This document shows positions 25,156-39,219 of a DNA stretch of 64,000 nucleotides, piece after piece. Origin of the DNA: Vulcanisaeta sp. JCM 14467 (lineage in GTDB: Archaea > Thermoproteota > Thermoprotei > Thermoproteales > Thermocladiaceae); assembly GCF_001316245.1 (NCBI RefSeq), contig NZ_BBDM01000013.1, positions 17,344-81,343 on the forward strand, written 5' to 3'. The notes under the pieces are model-generated. The model ran no database searches. It was given only the letters and a program-made list of their open reading frames with translations, and had not been told where the DNA came from. The position numbers were made by a program, and so were the translations under genes. The first letter of the stretch is position 1, and each line of letters starts with the position of its first letter.

Positions 25156-26778
25156 ATGCTACTAACGCCAATAACGCCGTTAATAACGCAAGCGGGGCGG
25201 AGTGGGCCTGGGCTGGGGCGTCCAGGCCCACCGCAGACCCTGAGCGAGGAGCTTAGAAGGTTGTTGAGGAGGAACAAGTTCTGTATGGGTGTTAAGCGTG
25301 GTGGGGAGTACGTCTGCGGTGGTGATGCTGGTGAGGGTGCGAAGGACAAGGCCGTTGGGTTGTTAAGCGAAGCGATCGAGCGAATACGACGCTGGCGTGT
25401 TTGGGATGATTGGTGGATAATAGAGTGGATGGATGAGTGGCTTGAGAGGCGTGATAGGCTTGAGGTTCAATTAAGGGGCAGATACAGCGAGGAGGTCATA
25501 AACGACCTCCTAGGGATGGTTAACAAGTTCATAGGCTACAACGAGCGGTTCCTGAATTACTGGCGTAGTGTTGGCGACGAGGTTAGGAGACTAATTGATG
25601 ACCTAATGAGCGGGAGGGTCGAGGTCATTATTTGGGAGGGTGAGAAGGGAATAAGCGTGTATTACGAACACGTGACGTTGGAGGCGCATAGAACAAGTAC
25701 CGGCGGTGTAACGGTTCAGCTGGTGCTTAATGGCCTTGAGGGTATGACCATTGAGGTGCCCAACATCTTCATTAAGACAATGAGCGAGAAGGAATATAGG
25801 AAATTCGTTAATGACGTGCTTAGGGCGTTAAAGGGCGGATTTGAGGAGACTGATGGTTTTATCGAGAAGGGCCATGCAGCCATGACAACAACGCAGATAT
25901 GGCAGGTCATCGCTTGGGCACTGCTTTACCCAGGTGAGAATTACGTGCATGTAGATGCCATTAATGTTAATGAGAATGATGTAACGATCGAGTGGCACCT
26001 AAAGTCTAATGGACATAAATCAATCAAGGGTAAATTGCTTAACAATGTCGACAAGCTTAGTAAGGAAGAGCTTCCGGCGCTTATGTTCACAGCAATACTC
26101 GGCGATGGCTATGCGGACGTTGTTAAGCTCGTAATAAACGGTCGCGTCTACGATAAGGCCGTGATTAAAATCACAATGTCGGGTAAGAAGCTCGATACGT
26201 GGGAGCCGTTGTTGGAGAGACTGAAGGGTATGGGCTTTGGCTGGAGGCCTTATCCAGTCGGTGGTGCGGTCGATGTGAGGTTTTACGATGGCAACGCCAT
26301 TGACTTGGCGAGGGCTATGATCAACGCCTTACCGCCAATCCTCAAGGACATCTTCGACGCGTTATCATTCGAGAAGTGGCTGAGTTTACGACGAATAGCC
26401 GAAATGGAGGTAAAATGGCGAAGTGGCGAGATGCAAATCATCGTGGTTGGCTATAAGTTCTCGGTAAGCATTCTTAAGGGCACTGTTGTGTTGGTGCATA
26501 AGGCTAAGGATGATGCCGAGGTGAAGATTATTGTCAACGCGTTGAGGGCTAGGTATGGTGATGAGTTTGTTAAGTACGTACGCGTTAATAAAAGCGGTAA
26601 ATACCTAGCCGTTAAGATACCAATGTACGTGTTTGAAAGGTACGAAGACATTAAGTCGCAAGTCATTGAGGTGCTGTGTAGGAAGCTCGAGAAAACAAAG
26701 GACGAGAAAAAGAGACAAATAATAATCAAACACCTCAAGCGATTAACCACACCCACAAAGGGGGCGCCGCGGCCCTGA
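25156..26778 (+). CDS. PaREP2b-like protein
   Basis: About 540 residues if read from the ATG at 25156; a start at 25285 (MGVKRGGEYVCGG) is equally plausible because the first 40 codons lie in the GC-rich repeat block (GRPGPPQT). The body has a charged helical start (WVIRRWRVWDDWW-type, DRLEVQLRGRYSEEV) and a later LPALMFTAILGDGYADVVKL, the LGDG-type block of PaREP2b proteins, which recall LAGLIDADG endonucleases. PaREP2 genes are repeated in Thermoproteales genomes and of unknown function. Single intact frame of 1.6 kb. Family assignment is from memory of its motif and moderate. Confidence 0.5.
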   Translation: MLLTPITPLITQAGRSGPGLGRPGPPQTLSEELRRLLRRNKFCMGVKRGGEYVCGGDAGEGAKDKAVGLLSEAIERIRRWRVWDDWWIIEWMDEWLERRDRLEVQLRGRYSEEVINDLLGMVNKFIGYNERFLNYWRSVGDEVRRLIDDLMSGRVEVIIWEGEKGISVYYEHVTLEAHRTSTGGVTVQLVLNGLEGMTIEVPNIFIKTMSEKEYRKFVNDVLRALKGGFEETDGFIEKGHAAMTTTQIWQVIAWALLYPGENYVHVDAINVNENDVTIEWHLKSNGHKSIKGKLLNNVDKLSKEELPALMFTAILGDGYADVVKLVINGRVYDKAVIKITMSGKKLDTWEPLLERLKGMGFGWRPYPVGGAVDVRFYDGNAIDLARAMINALPPILKDIFDALSFEKWLSLRRIAEMEVKWRSGEMQIIVVGYKFSVSILKGTVVLVHKAKDDAEVKIIVNALRARYGDEFVKYVRVNKSGKYLAVKIPMYVFERYEDIKSQVIEVLCRKLEKTKDEKKRQIIIKHLKRLTTPTKGAPRP

Positions 26779-26810
26779 ACCTATCCGTGTGCGTAATTAT
26801 CCAGTTAGTC

Positions 26811-26958
26811 ATGAACCCACCATACGAACCACCAATGACGCCAATACTGTGGGGATCATTATGGGGAGTTCAGGAGGATAATACGGAGGGTGATTACAGA
26901 GGTTGCGGAGAGGATTAGGAGTTACGTTAGGGATTTAACTAAGGTAGTCCTGGGCTAA
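26811..26958 (+). CDS. Small protein, about 49 residues (one frameshift)
   Basis: MNPPYEPPMTPILWGSLWG followed, after a one-base shift near 26870, by RRIIRRVITEVAERIRSYVR and DLTKVVLG. A Pro-rich start and an amphipathic basic helix. It ends five bases before the stop of the convergent membrane-protein gene. Weakly supported. Confidence 0.3.
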
Positions 26959-26962
26959 CACA

Positions 26963-27340
26963 CTAAACCAGTGCCGACAGGTGGCTCATGACGAGGGATA
27001 TGAAGTGCTTAAGCGCCGCGGCTATTGCCGTCAACCCCACGGAGTTGAGGACGCCGGGCAGTATGCCCATTAATAGTACGAAGACCACGCCCATCGCAGT
27101 CAAAACACCTATGATACGCCTAATACTAGACCACTCAATAAGCGAGTAACCAATCAGGGACTGGATCAGGGCCAGGAAGCCGAGCAGGGCTAGGCCGGCT
27201 ATCGTTATTAAAATCAGCACTGCGGCGATGAAGGCCATGAAGTCCACGGTACTACTGACAATCCCCTGAATAGCCGACTCAGCGGCCGAGTACGGGTTAA
27301 CCAGGCTGAGAGCCATTGGCATGGGTATTGACGGCGCCAA
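26963..27340 (-). CDS. Small membrane protein, three helices
   Basis: 125 residues with hydrophobic segments at about 30-60 (FMAFIAAVLILITIAGLALL), 75-95 (IIGVLTAMGVVFVLLMGILP) and a weaker one near the end. Size and layout loosely recall VirB2/TrbC-like or crenarchaeal DNA-import membrane subunits, but no motif proves it. The gene lies 57 bases downstream of the MinD/ParA-like gene on the same strand. Confidence 0.5.
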   Translation of the reverse strand: MAPSIPMPMALSLVNPYSAAESAIQGIVSSTVDFMAFIAAVLILITIAGLALLGFLALIQSLIGYSLIEWSSIRRIIGVLTAMGVVFVLLMGILPGVLNSVGLTAIAAALKHFISLVMSHLSALV

Positions 27341-27397
27341 GGGACCTAATTAACATTGCCCAGCGTAGACCCTGCGTTGCACCAGAGGCGGCGCAAC

Positions 27398-28185
27398 TCA
27401 ACGCCTAACGGCCTTAAGCAACCTGGTCAGGGCATTATCGGCAAGGCCAAGCTTGAATAGGTAGGTTGGCCCAAGCATTTGGTGGGCCATGGAGACCAAG
27501 TCCTCGATAGGCCTAACGAAGGGCATCAATGCGTAATACCACTTACCAGAGACCTCAATACCAATTATTGCATACGGGTCCCAGCGGGTCACAATCTTAG
27601 CCCTAACACCACCAACCACAAACTGCCTACCAACCCTCTCAAACCTCTCCACACCACTAAAGCCAAGCCCACTAACCAACTCACTAAACGTCCTAAAGTT
27701 CGTGGGCTCACCAATAACGAAGAAGGGCGACTCAGGCGTGACCTTTAGGTAGTGCTTACAATCCTCCGTGGGCATCCTATTACAAATCCTAACAACCCTA
27801 CCACCTGGGTAAGCCTCCAAAACTCTCTCCGCAGAAACCACAGAGTCCGGCTCATAGGAACTAACGACAACCAAGATGTCAGCCCTACCAAGCAAATCAA
27901 CAAACTCAGGCTGAGCAAGGCTCATTGGCGGTAGGTCAACGATGGCGAGTCCTCATAGCCCTGGGGAGGCAGCCCCTGCCTAACCCTCACCAACCTAGAC
28001 AACCTATTAATACCATCAACGAAGTCATTCAGGTAATAATAAACGCCAGTACAAACACCAAGACTACACGAGTAATCAAACAACTCATGGCTAAAGCCCC
28101 TAAGCGATAGTATCGCAGATAAGCCAAGGGCTACGGTGCTCTTCCCCGTCCCACCCTTCGAACCACTAGTCACAACTATCAACAT
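27398..28185 (-). CDS. MinD/ParA-type P-loop ATPase (one frameshift)
   Basis: About 262 residues. The deviant Walker A is SGSKGGTGKSTVALGL at residues 8-23; Walker B IVDLPP is restored by a one-base shift near 27955, followed by ADILVVVSSYEPDSVVSAER. The central part matches the family; the C-terminus (YYALMPFVRPIEDLVSMA) does not point to a subfamily. A minus-strand TATA element AATATAAATA at 28211-28220 is 26-35 bases from the ATG, indicating a leaderless transcript. Such ATPases position DNA or complexes; a role in partitioning an integrated element is an inference. Confidence 0.75.
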
Positions 28186-28204
28186 CCCAATAATGCCCGT
28201 CCCA

Positions 28205-28225
28205 AGACAGTATTTATATTACTTT
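28205..28225. promoter_or_regulatory. Divergent promoter between MinD-like and Lhr genes
   Basis: TATTTATATT at 28211-28220 is TATA-like on both strands: 26-35 bases before the minus-strand ATG at 28185 and about 50 bases before the plus-strand ATG at 28269. Confidence 0.45.
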
Positions 28226-28268
28226 TGCCAAACCCAAGCACTAAAATACGACCACACGACAAGCCAAC

Positions 28269-31158
28269 ATGGCAGACAGACTCATAAAGGGCTGGGCAAA
28301 AACCACGGCGAGCGCATTAATGAGCGAATTCTGGCGAAAGCACCTACACCCAAGGCTCGTGGAGGTAATCAGGGGGTTCGGCTATTTAGAACCAACACCA
28401 ATACAGGAAAAAGCCATACCAATCGTACTAACCGGAGCCAACACGCTGATCACGGCACCCACCGGGAGCGGAAAAACCGAAGCAGCCATGCTCCCAATAA
28501 TGAGCAAAATACTCACCGAGGGCATGACAGGTGGAATCAAGGCAATATACATAACACCGGCCAGGGCACTCAATAGAGACGTAAACATAAGACTCAGGGA
28601 GATAGCCAACAAGCTAGGCATAACCACGGCCGTGAGACACGGAGACACACCAGAAAGCGAACGCAGGAGGCAGGTCAAGGAACCACCAACAATCCTCATA
28701 ACCACGCCGGAGACGTTACAAGTCATCCTCGTAATGAAAAGCATGAGAAAAGCCCTAAGAAACATCAGGTGGGTCGTGATCGACGAACTACACGAGTTAA
28801 TGAACGACGAAAGAGGCACCCAACTAACCATAGCCCTGGAGAGGCTCGTTAACATAGCCGGCGAATACCAGAGGATCGGGCTCTCGGCAACCATCGGAAA
28901 CACCGAACTAGCCGGACAATTCCTAGCAGGCGTGGGCAGGGAATTCGAGGTAGTCACAGCAGACATAACAAGGGACATGGAAATAACCGTAGAACACCCA
29001 GAACCAAACGAAGAAGACACAGCCACAGCAGACGAACTAAACACCACACCAGAAACAGCCGCAAGGCTAAGGAGGATCGTAGAGATAATAAGCAGGCACA
29101 AAGCAACACTAGTATTCACAAACACAAGGGACGAAGCAGAGTTACTAGCCACAGACTAGCGAAGCTACTCGGCGAGGAAGCCATAGGCGTATACCACGGA
29201 TCCCTAGACAAAGAAGAAAGGGAAAGCCTAGAGGAAGGCCTCAGGAGCGGCAGGGTCAGGGCAGTCGTGACAACCTCAAGCCTTGAGTTAGGCATAGACA
29301 TCGGGCACATAGACGCAGTAATCCAATACTCAAGCCCAAGACAAGTCACCAAACTAATCCAGAGAATAGGCAGGAGCGGGCACAGGCTAGGCAAAAAAAG
29401 CCCTGGGCCACGTAATAACCAGGGACACGGGCGACTACCTGGAGTCCCTCGTAATAGCCAGGAAAGCCCTAAACAACGAACTAGAGAAGGACGTCGAGTA
29501 CCACGAAAAAGCCCTCGACGTACTACACCACCAAATAGCCGGAATGATAATCGAGGCAAAGACAGAGGGCAAAACACTCACGGTAGACGAGGTACTAAAC
29601 ACCGTGAGGAGGGCACACCCATACAGGGAACTAACCAAGGACGAACTAATGGAGGTGATCAAGTTCATGGAAAGCAACAGACTCATCAAAGTCACCGAAG
29701 ACGAAACCCTAACACCAAGGAGAGGACTACACAAGTACTACTTCGAAAACATATCCATGATACCAGACCAAAAACACTACAAGGCCAGGGACATGGTAAC
29801 AAACAAAACAATCGGCGAACTCGACGAAGAATTCGTAGAAACAACCGAACCAGGCACACAAATAATACTAGCAGGCAGGCCCTGGAGAATGATCAGCATA
29901 GACAGGGAAAAAGCCGAGGTAGTCCTCGAGCCATTGAACCAAGTCCTCAACGCAGTACCAACCTGGATCGGCGAAGAAATACCAGTACCAACCGAAGTCG
30001 CATGGGAAACCTGCAAACTAAGGGAAGAACTAATAAACGCAATAACCAACGGCCAAGACCCAACCACAGCCCTCACCAAGTACCCAGCAGGTGAAGTGCC
30101 GAGCCAACTCACCGAGGAACTAAGGCAACAGGCAACCACAGAAGTCACCAGGTTCACCAACGCAGTAACCATAGAGTGGAGGGGGAAGGACATGGTAATA
30201 CACGCATGCCTAGGCACAAAGGGAAACCAAGCCCTAGCCCTATACCTAGCAAGCACATAAGCCAAAAATACAGGGTGGTAGCCACATACGTCACAGACCC
30301 ATACAGTACTCATAACAACACCAATAACCACACCACCAACCGCAATAACCGAAGCCCTAAACCAAGACCCAGGCCAGGTCGAGAAAGAATTGAAAGAAGC
30401 CATAAGAGACACACGCCTCTACAAGTACAGGTTCATACACGTAGCAAGGAAATTCGGAGTACTACCCAAGGAAACCATCGACATCAACATCGAGAGACTC
30501 GCCAACACACTCAGGGACACACCACTAGACAAGGAAGTCATCAGGGAAATACTCACCGAAAAAAATAGACCCAAGGCCCCTCATACAACTAATAAACGCG
30601 GTGAGGCAGGGCAGGGCAGCCGTAAAGGTCGTGAGGGCCGAGCAATACACACCAACCGCCCAACACATCATAGACCAAGCCGCCAAGGTAGACGCAGCCG
30701 TCCAGGGCATACCAACAACCACAATACTACAACTACTAAAGAGGAGAATCGAAGAGAGGGAAGTCACACTACTCTGCCTAAACTGCGGATGGCACACAAC
30801 AATGAAGGTAAGGTACATCCCCGAGCAAATCAAATGCCCAAGATGCGGAATGAGGCAAATAGCCGTGTTAAAGTACGGCGAAGACCCACTACGGGCATAC
30901 CAAATAGCCAGGAAGACAAAGAGAAAACAAAAACTAACCAACGAGGAACAGGAGAAGTGGCAGGAAATGACCCAATCAGCCCTAGCCGTACTACAATACG
31001 GCAAAAAGGCAGTAATAGCCATGGCAGCACACGGAGTAGGACCACAAACAGCACTGAGGAAAGTCCTGCCAAGGGCGAAGACAGAGGAAGAACTCTACCA
31101 ACAAATACTAGAAGCCGAACGGCAATACCAAAGGACAAAACCATTCTGGAGCGAGTAA
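28269..31158 (+). CDS. lhr: Lhr-type superfamily 2 helicase with C-terminal zinc ribbon (about four frameshifts)
   Basis: About 963 residues in total, normal for archaeal Lhr. Motifs: Q-like PTPIQEKAIP, motif I TAPTGSGKTEAAMLP, motif II VIDELHELMND, motif III LSATIG, motif V SSLELGIDIGHIDAVI, motif VI QRIGRSGHRLGKKS. A winged-helix and Lhr core region follow. The C-terminal extension carries CLNCGWHTTMKVR ... CPRCGMRQI, a four-cysteine zinc ribbon. Shifts are needed near 29155, 29400, 30260 and 30575. Lhr helicases unwind DNA and DNA-RNA hybrids 3' to 5' and act in repair or RNA handling. It ends about 25 bases before the rRNA promoter. Confidence 0.9.
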
Positions 31159-31184
31159 TAATACCAAAACCCACGAAGAAAAAG

Positions 31185-31270
31185 CTTATAAAAGAGAGAG
31201 CTAATGACACATCCGCACAATGAGTCCCCAACCAAACCACCCGGGAACAGCCCGGGCGGAAGGTTGGGGA
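31185..31270 (+). promoter_or_regulatory. rRNA promoter and leader hairpin
   Basis: CTTATAAA at 31185-31192 preceded by purines, then GCTAATGA at 31199 (expected initiation region), then a hairpin at 31225-31270 with outer stem TCCCCAACC/GGTTGGGGA and inner CCACCCGGG/CCCGGGCGG. The hairpin is followed by the 16S processing stem. A second copy of the whole arrangement occurs at 23456-23538. Confidence 0.7.
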
Positions 31271-31295
31271 TGATCCAACCCCAACCACACCCAAA

Positions 31296-31323
31296 CCCAA
31301 CCCCCGAACAAACCCCATCCCCC
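31296..31323 (+). other. 16S processing stem, left arm
   Basis: CCCAACCCCCGAACAAACCC followed by CATCCCCC pairs with 32837-32865 (right arm GGGGGATGGGGTG, TTCAAA, GGGGGTTGGG). The symmetrical interruptions form a bulge-helix-bulge site for archaeal splicing endonuclease, which frees pre-16S. Confidence 0.75.
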
Positions 31324-31325
31324 AA

Positions 31326-32834
<1,509 letters not shown>

Positions 32835-32836
32835 CT

Positions 32837-32865
32837 GGGGGATGGGGTGTTCAAAGGGGGTTGGG
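32837..32865 (+). other. 16S processing stem, right arm
   Basis: Reverse complement of 31296-31323 apart from the bulges; it begins three bases after the 16S end. Confidence 0.75.
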
Positions 32866-32868
32866 TGG

Positions 32869-32898
32869 CACCCACTGACCAAACCACCACCCGCACCA
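32869..32898 (+). other. 23S processing stem, left arm
   Basis: GCACCCACTGACCAAACC then ACCACCCGCACC pairs with 35940-35972 (GGTGCGGGTGGTGGGGTTTA then GGGGGTGGGTGC), again with bulges. The 16S-23S spacer is thus almost wholly made of processing stems and contains no tRNA. Confidence 0.7.
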
Positions 32899-35937
<3,039 letters not shown>

Positions 35938-35939
35938 CA

Positions 35940-35972
35940 GGTGCGGGTGGTGGGGTTTAGGGGGTGGGTGCG
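35940..35972 (+). other. 23S processing stem, right arm
   Basis: Pairs with 32869-32898. After it the sequence turns T-rich (TTTCCTTGGTTTTGTTTGTG at 35989-36010), the type of tract at which crenarchaeal transcription ends. Confidence 0.6.
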
Positions 35973-35984
35973 TGGGTGTGGTTG

Positions 35985-36025
35985 GGGTTGGGTTTCCTTG
36001 GTTTTGTTTGTGTTATCTTAATGCT
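35985..36025 (+). terminator. T-rich terminator candidate after the rRNA operon
   Basis: Run of TTTCC, TTTTG, TTTG and TTATCTTAA within 40 bases after the 23S stem; no competing coding sequence. Confidence 0.4.
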
Positions 36026-36990
36026 TGGTTTTGGTGGGCGTTGTTTATGTTGGCTGGTTAGGCATAGCCTTAGTTGGTGTGTTTTGTTGATTGTTGCGTC
36101 GTTGCCGTGGGTATTGTGTTATGAATCGTGTTGGTTTGCCTAGTATTGAGGGTTAGTTCTCGAGGATTGGTAGTGTTGGGGTGATGGCTTATTTCCTCGT
36201 TCTATCCTGCGGAGTGGGGCTTCGTCATTGGGGTTGCAGGGTTTTGTGGGCATGGTTTAGGATGTTATAGGGCTTAGCATGGAATCAGTACTAATCCACC
36301 GGGCGCGTGGGGCCACTATGAGACTAGAGTAGTGTAGGTCTATAACTAACCTCCAAGTCACAACTCACACATGCGCCAAAGAGAGAGGAGGCCTAGGCCT
36401 AGCCACTACTAGAACGAGAACCCGAGGTAAACAACCACGGCCTTAACAAATAGGCAGGTACATATGGGTGTGGTGCAGGCCATTATTATGGGCTCCCGAC
36501 ATATGGAACACTCCAGGCGCTACTCATAACCACCGCATTCCAGAAGGCGGCACGCATGAACCAGGTTCGGCAGATAGCCATACACGTAATCCCCTCCAGC
36601 CCCTACTCCTCATGGCATACAACAATAATCACACCCATAACAACAGAGATCAGCAGGCATAGGGTATACCACACAAGTGGCGGGCTCATCGGCGCAGTAG
36701 GCACGGGCATGCCCAATAACTCAATCCCAAACCCCATGCCCAGGACCCCAGTAATTATCTTACCTCCTCTCTTTTCTTTTCTATTTTACGTAAATCACTA
36801 TTCCTGCGGTGATTACCACCAATACGATTAAACGGCGAAGATTGACTTAGTAATCAAATAAGTAAGCAACGGCAATGAGGAGGGGATGGAGTGAGGAGAC
36901 CATGAAGGCTGGGAGGTAGGGTAATGGGGTGTATGCTGGGTTAGCGATGGTGTTTTGGGTTGGCGGCCCTGCTTGGTTGGGTGGTGAAAT
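36026..36990. other. Gene-poor segment between rRNA and cobalt genes
   Basis: No well-supported gene apart from the small minus-strand reading at 36603-36737. The plus-strand readings around 36468-36831 are His/Asn/Pro-rich and look like shadows of hydrophobic minus-strand sequence. Confidence 0.4.
36603..36737 (-). CDS. Possible 44-residue membrane peptide
   Basis: MGFGIELLGMPVPTAPMSPP then a single hydrophobic helix WYTLCLLISVVMGVIIVVC and HEE. A ribosome-binding-like GGAGGT lies about 30 bases upstream of this ATG, so translation could start a few codons earlier at a non-AUG codon. It is just ahead of the cobalt transporter but on the opposite strand. Weak. Confidence 0.3.
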   Translation of the reverse strand: MGFGIELLGMPVPTAPMSPPLVWYTLCLLISVVMGVIIVVCHEE

Positions 36991-36991
36991 G

Positions 36992-37015
36992 CTTATAAAT
37001 AGGATGTGTATCCTA
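36992..37015 (+). promoter_or_regulatory. TATA box plus operator 1 (TAGGAT-N4-ATCCTA)
   Basis: CTTATAAAT at 36992-37000 runs straight into the perfect palindrome TAGGATGTGTATCCTA at 37000-37015, placed over the expected initiation region before the NiCoT gene. One of five such sites in the cobalamin region. Confidence 0.8.
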
Positions 37016-37037
37016 TGTCGATGAGTGGGCAGGTTGC

Positions 37038-38132
37038 GTGGGTAGGAGGGCTCTTTTAATAATGGGCCTCACGTATGCCGCAATACTGACTGCCACGGGT
37101 CTTGCCTGGTTCTGGTTCTACGAACTAATGATGCTTACCAAAAACATGGCGTTAACAGGCTCAGCCGTATCGTGGCTTAAGGACGTGGCTCACATACACG
37201 GTGGCATCACACTATCAATACTGGGCGTGCTGGCTTACCTATTCGGGCTTAGGCATGGGCTTGATGCAGATCACCTGGCGGCTATTGATAACTCGACTAG
37301 GAAGTTAGTTCAGGAGGGTAAGAGGTCCCTGTTCACGGGCACATTCTTCAGCCTAGGCCACTCAACCGTAGTCATACTAATGGCCGTGGCCCTCATGGTA
37401 GCCACCAGGTACATAGTTCACAGCCTAGCTAACATAGAGAATGTGGGCTCAATAATAGGCACGCTCGTCAGCGGCGGCTTCCTTTACATAATCGGCTTCC
37501 TAAACTTCCTGGTACTCCTCGAGATCTACGACATATATAGGGAGTTTAGGAGGGGTAGGCTTGATGAGGCTAGGCTTGAGGATACACTCATGAGGAGGGG
37601 CTTCATGAACAGGTTCTTCAAGGGCTTGTTCAGGATTGTCGATAAGGACTACTACATGTACCCAATAGGCTTCCTGTTCGGGCTCGGCTTCGACACGGCC
37701 ACCGAGGTAGCTACCCTGGCGATAACGGCTGCCGTGGCCGGCGCACTCATAAGCATACCACTCTGGTACCTACTGGTGTTCCCCGTGCTATTCACCGTGG
37801 GCATGGTACTAACCGACACGACCGACGGCTTCTTCATGAACTACGCCTACAACTGGGCGTTTAAGGACAGCCTGAGGAGGCTTTGGTACAACCTAACAAT
37901 GACGCTAATATCAATAATGATCGCCTGGGTAGTCGGAACCCTCGAACTACTGGGCCTAGTGCAGTCGGAACTTAACCTGGGCGGGCCCTTCTGGGGCTGG
38001 ATAGCGACGGTTAATGGGGAGACCTGGTGGGAATACGTTGGGGTGATGATCGTGCTTGCGTTTGCCGTAACATGGTTAGTGTCGTATGTGATATATAAGT
38101 TAAGGATCGTTGGGAGAGGGGTTGGTGGTTGA
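37038..38132 (+). CDS. NiCoT-family nickel/cobalt permease
   Basis: About 364 residues, eight predicted membrane helices. The family signature is FGLRHGLDADHLAAIDNSTR (RH-x-x-DADH) in helix II, followed by FFSLGHSTVV and FGLGFDTATEVATLA in later helices, all typical of HoxN/NixA-type Ni2+/Co2+ uptake. The open frame starts with a GTG at 37038. Two ATGs at 37015 and 37021, nearer the operator, lead into a different frame that stops after 13 codons, so a one-base error in TGGGTAGGAGG may hide the true start. Standing upstream of cobalamin genes under the same operator, its likely substrate is cobalt. Confidence 0.92.
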   Translation: MGRRALLIMGLTYAAILTATGLAWFWFYELMMLTKNMALTGSAVSWLKDVAHIHGGITLSILGVLAYLFGLRHGLDADHLAAIDNSTRKLVQEGKRSLFTGTFFSLGHSTVVILMAVALMVATRYIVHSLANIENVGSIIGTLVSGGFLYIIGFLNFLVLLEIYDIYREFRRGRLDEARLEDTLMRRGFMNRFFKGLFRIVDKDYYMYPIGFLFGLGFDTATEVATLAITAAVAGALISIPLWYLLVFPVLFTVGMVLTDTTDGFFMNYAYNWAFKDSLRRLWYNLTMTLISIMIAWVVGTLELLGLVQSELNLGGPFWGWIATVNGETWWEYVGVMIVLAFAVTWLVSYVIYKLRIVGRGVGG

Positions 38133-38157
38133 TCCATGCCTTTGAATCGCGAAATAC

Positions 38158-38180
38158 TTATAAATAGGATGCATAACCTA
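38158..38180 (+). promoter_or_regulatory. TATA box plus operator 2
   Basis: CTTATAAATA then TAGGATGCATAACCTA (38165-38180), one mismatch from a perfect palindrome. Followed within seven bases by the ATG of the CbiX-CbiC gene. Confidence 0.75.
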
Positions 38181-38186
38181 CTTTTA

Positions 38187-39219
38187 ATGTCGACAGATCT
38201 GCGACACGCCAATGAGCGTGGGCTGGGCATGCCTAGTACGGCGATTGTGCTTGTTGGTCATGGTTCGAGGAGGTTGAGTTATGGGGAGGATATTGAGGGT
38301 TTGGTTGATTATGTAAGGGGTAGGCTGGGCCTGCCGGTGTACTTGGCCTATAATGAGTACATGAGTCCTGACTGGAGGTCGGTCTTGGCTAGGGTTGTTG
38401 GTGATGGGTTTGGTAGGGTTGTCATTGGATTAGTGTTCCTGGGTAGGGGTAACCACGTGGTTAGGGATATAATGGGCTTCCTTGGTGTGGGGAGGTTTAA
38501 TAGTTGGGTTAGGACCGTGGTGGGTGGTAGGGAGGTTGAGGTCTATGTCACTGAGCCGTTGGCCACGTCCCCGCTGGTTGCCTTATCGCTTTATTACAGG
38601 TTGGCGAGGGCCCTCGGTGTCTTCCCTGCGTTGGATGGCGTTGTTGAGGACCCAATGGAGATTGAGGGGAGGAGTATGTCCGCCATACTGTCCCGACTCG
38701 ACGTTGGTGATGAGAGGGTTAGGAGGGTTGTTGCGAGGGCTGTGTTTGCGAGTGGTAATGTCGAGATTGCCAGGTTCGTGAGGGTGAGGGACATCGACGC
38801 AGGTATTGAGGCCCTGAGCTGGCGCCGAGATAGTGACTGACGTGAGGATGGTGGCTGCCGGCATTAGGTGGGGTAGGGTCACGTGCATGATAGATGACGA
38901 GAGGGCTAGGGAGTTGTCGAGGAGGTTGGGGATAACGAGGGCTGCTGCCGGCGTTAGGCTTGCCCTGGGTGGTGGCGGTAAGGTGGTGGTTGTTGGTAAT
39001 TCGCCGACCGCCCTCGTGGAGGTTATTAGGCTGGTTAGGGAGGGGGTTGAGGTGCCGTTCGTTGTGGCCACGCCCCCGGGCTTCACGAATGCGGTGGAGG
39101 CTAAGGAGGCGTTGGTTAGGAGTGGCATCCCGTCTATCGTCGTCATGGGGACTTACGGTGGGAGTGGGGTTGCGGTTGCCATAACGAATGAGTTGATTAG
39201 GTTGGCTGGTGAGGGTTGA
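38187..39219 (+). CDS. cbiX-cbiC: CbiX-CbiC fusion: cobaltochelatase and cobalt-precorrin-8 methylmutase (one frameshift)
   Basis: About 344 residues. The N-terminal part (1-130) is CbiX: VLVGHGSRRLSYGED with the first metal-binding His and LVFLGRGNHVVRDIMGF with the second; it inserts Co2+ into sirohydrochlorin. From about 150 the CbiC part begins (DPMEIEGRSMSAILSRL, VVARAVFASGNVEIARF) and, after a shift near 38820, continues AEIVTDVRMVAAGI, TRAAAGVRLAL, VGNSPTALVEV, PPGFTNAVEAKEAL, GTYGGSGVAVAITNELI. CbiC moves the C-11 methyl group to C-12, giving cobyrinate. The ATG at 38187 is right after the operator; the longer open stretch from 38136 lies upstream of the TATA box and is unlikely. Confidence 0.85.

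Noticed and set aside
28382..29152. Long minus-strand frame opposite the Lhr helicase
   Set aside because: Mirror of helicase codons; helicase motifs I-III on the plus strand are unmistakable.
36468..36831. His/Asn/Thr-rich plus-strand frames upstream of the cobalt permease
   Set aside because: Composition indicates the complement of a hydrophobic minus-strand sequence; no start or promoter.
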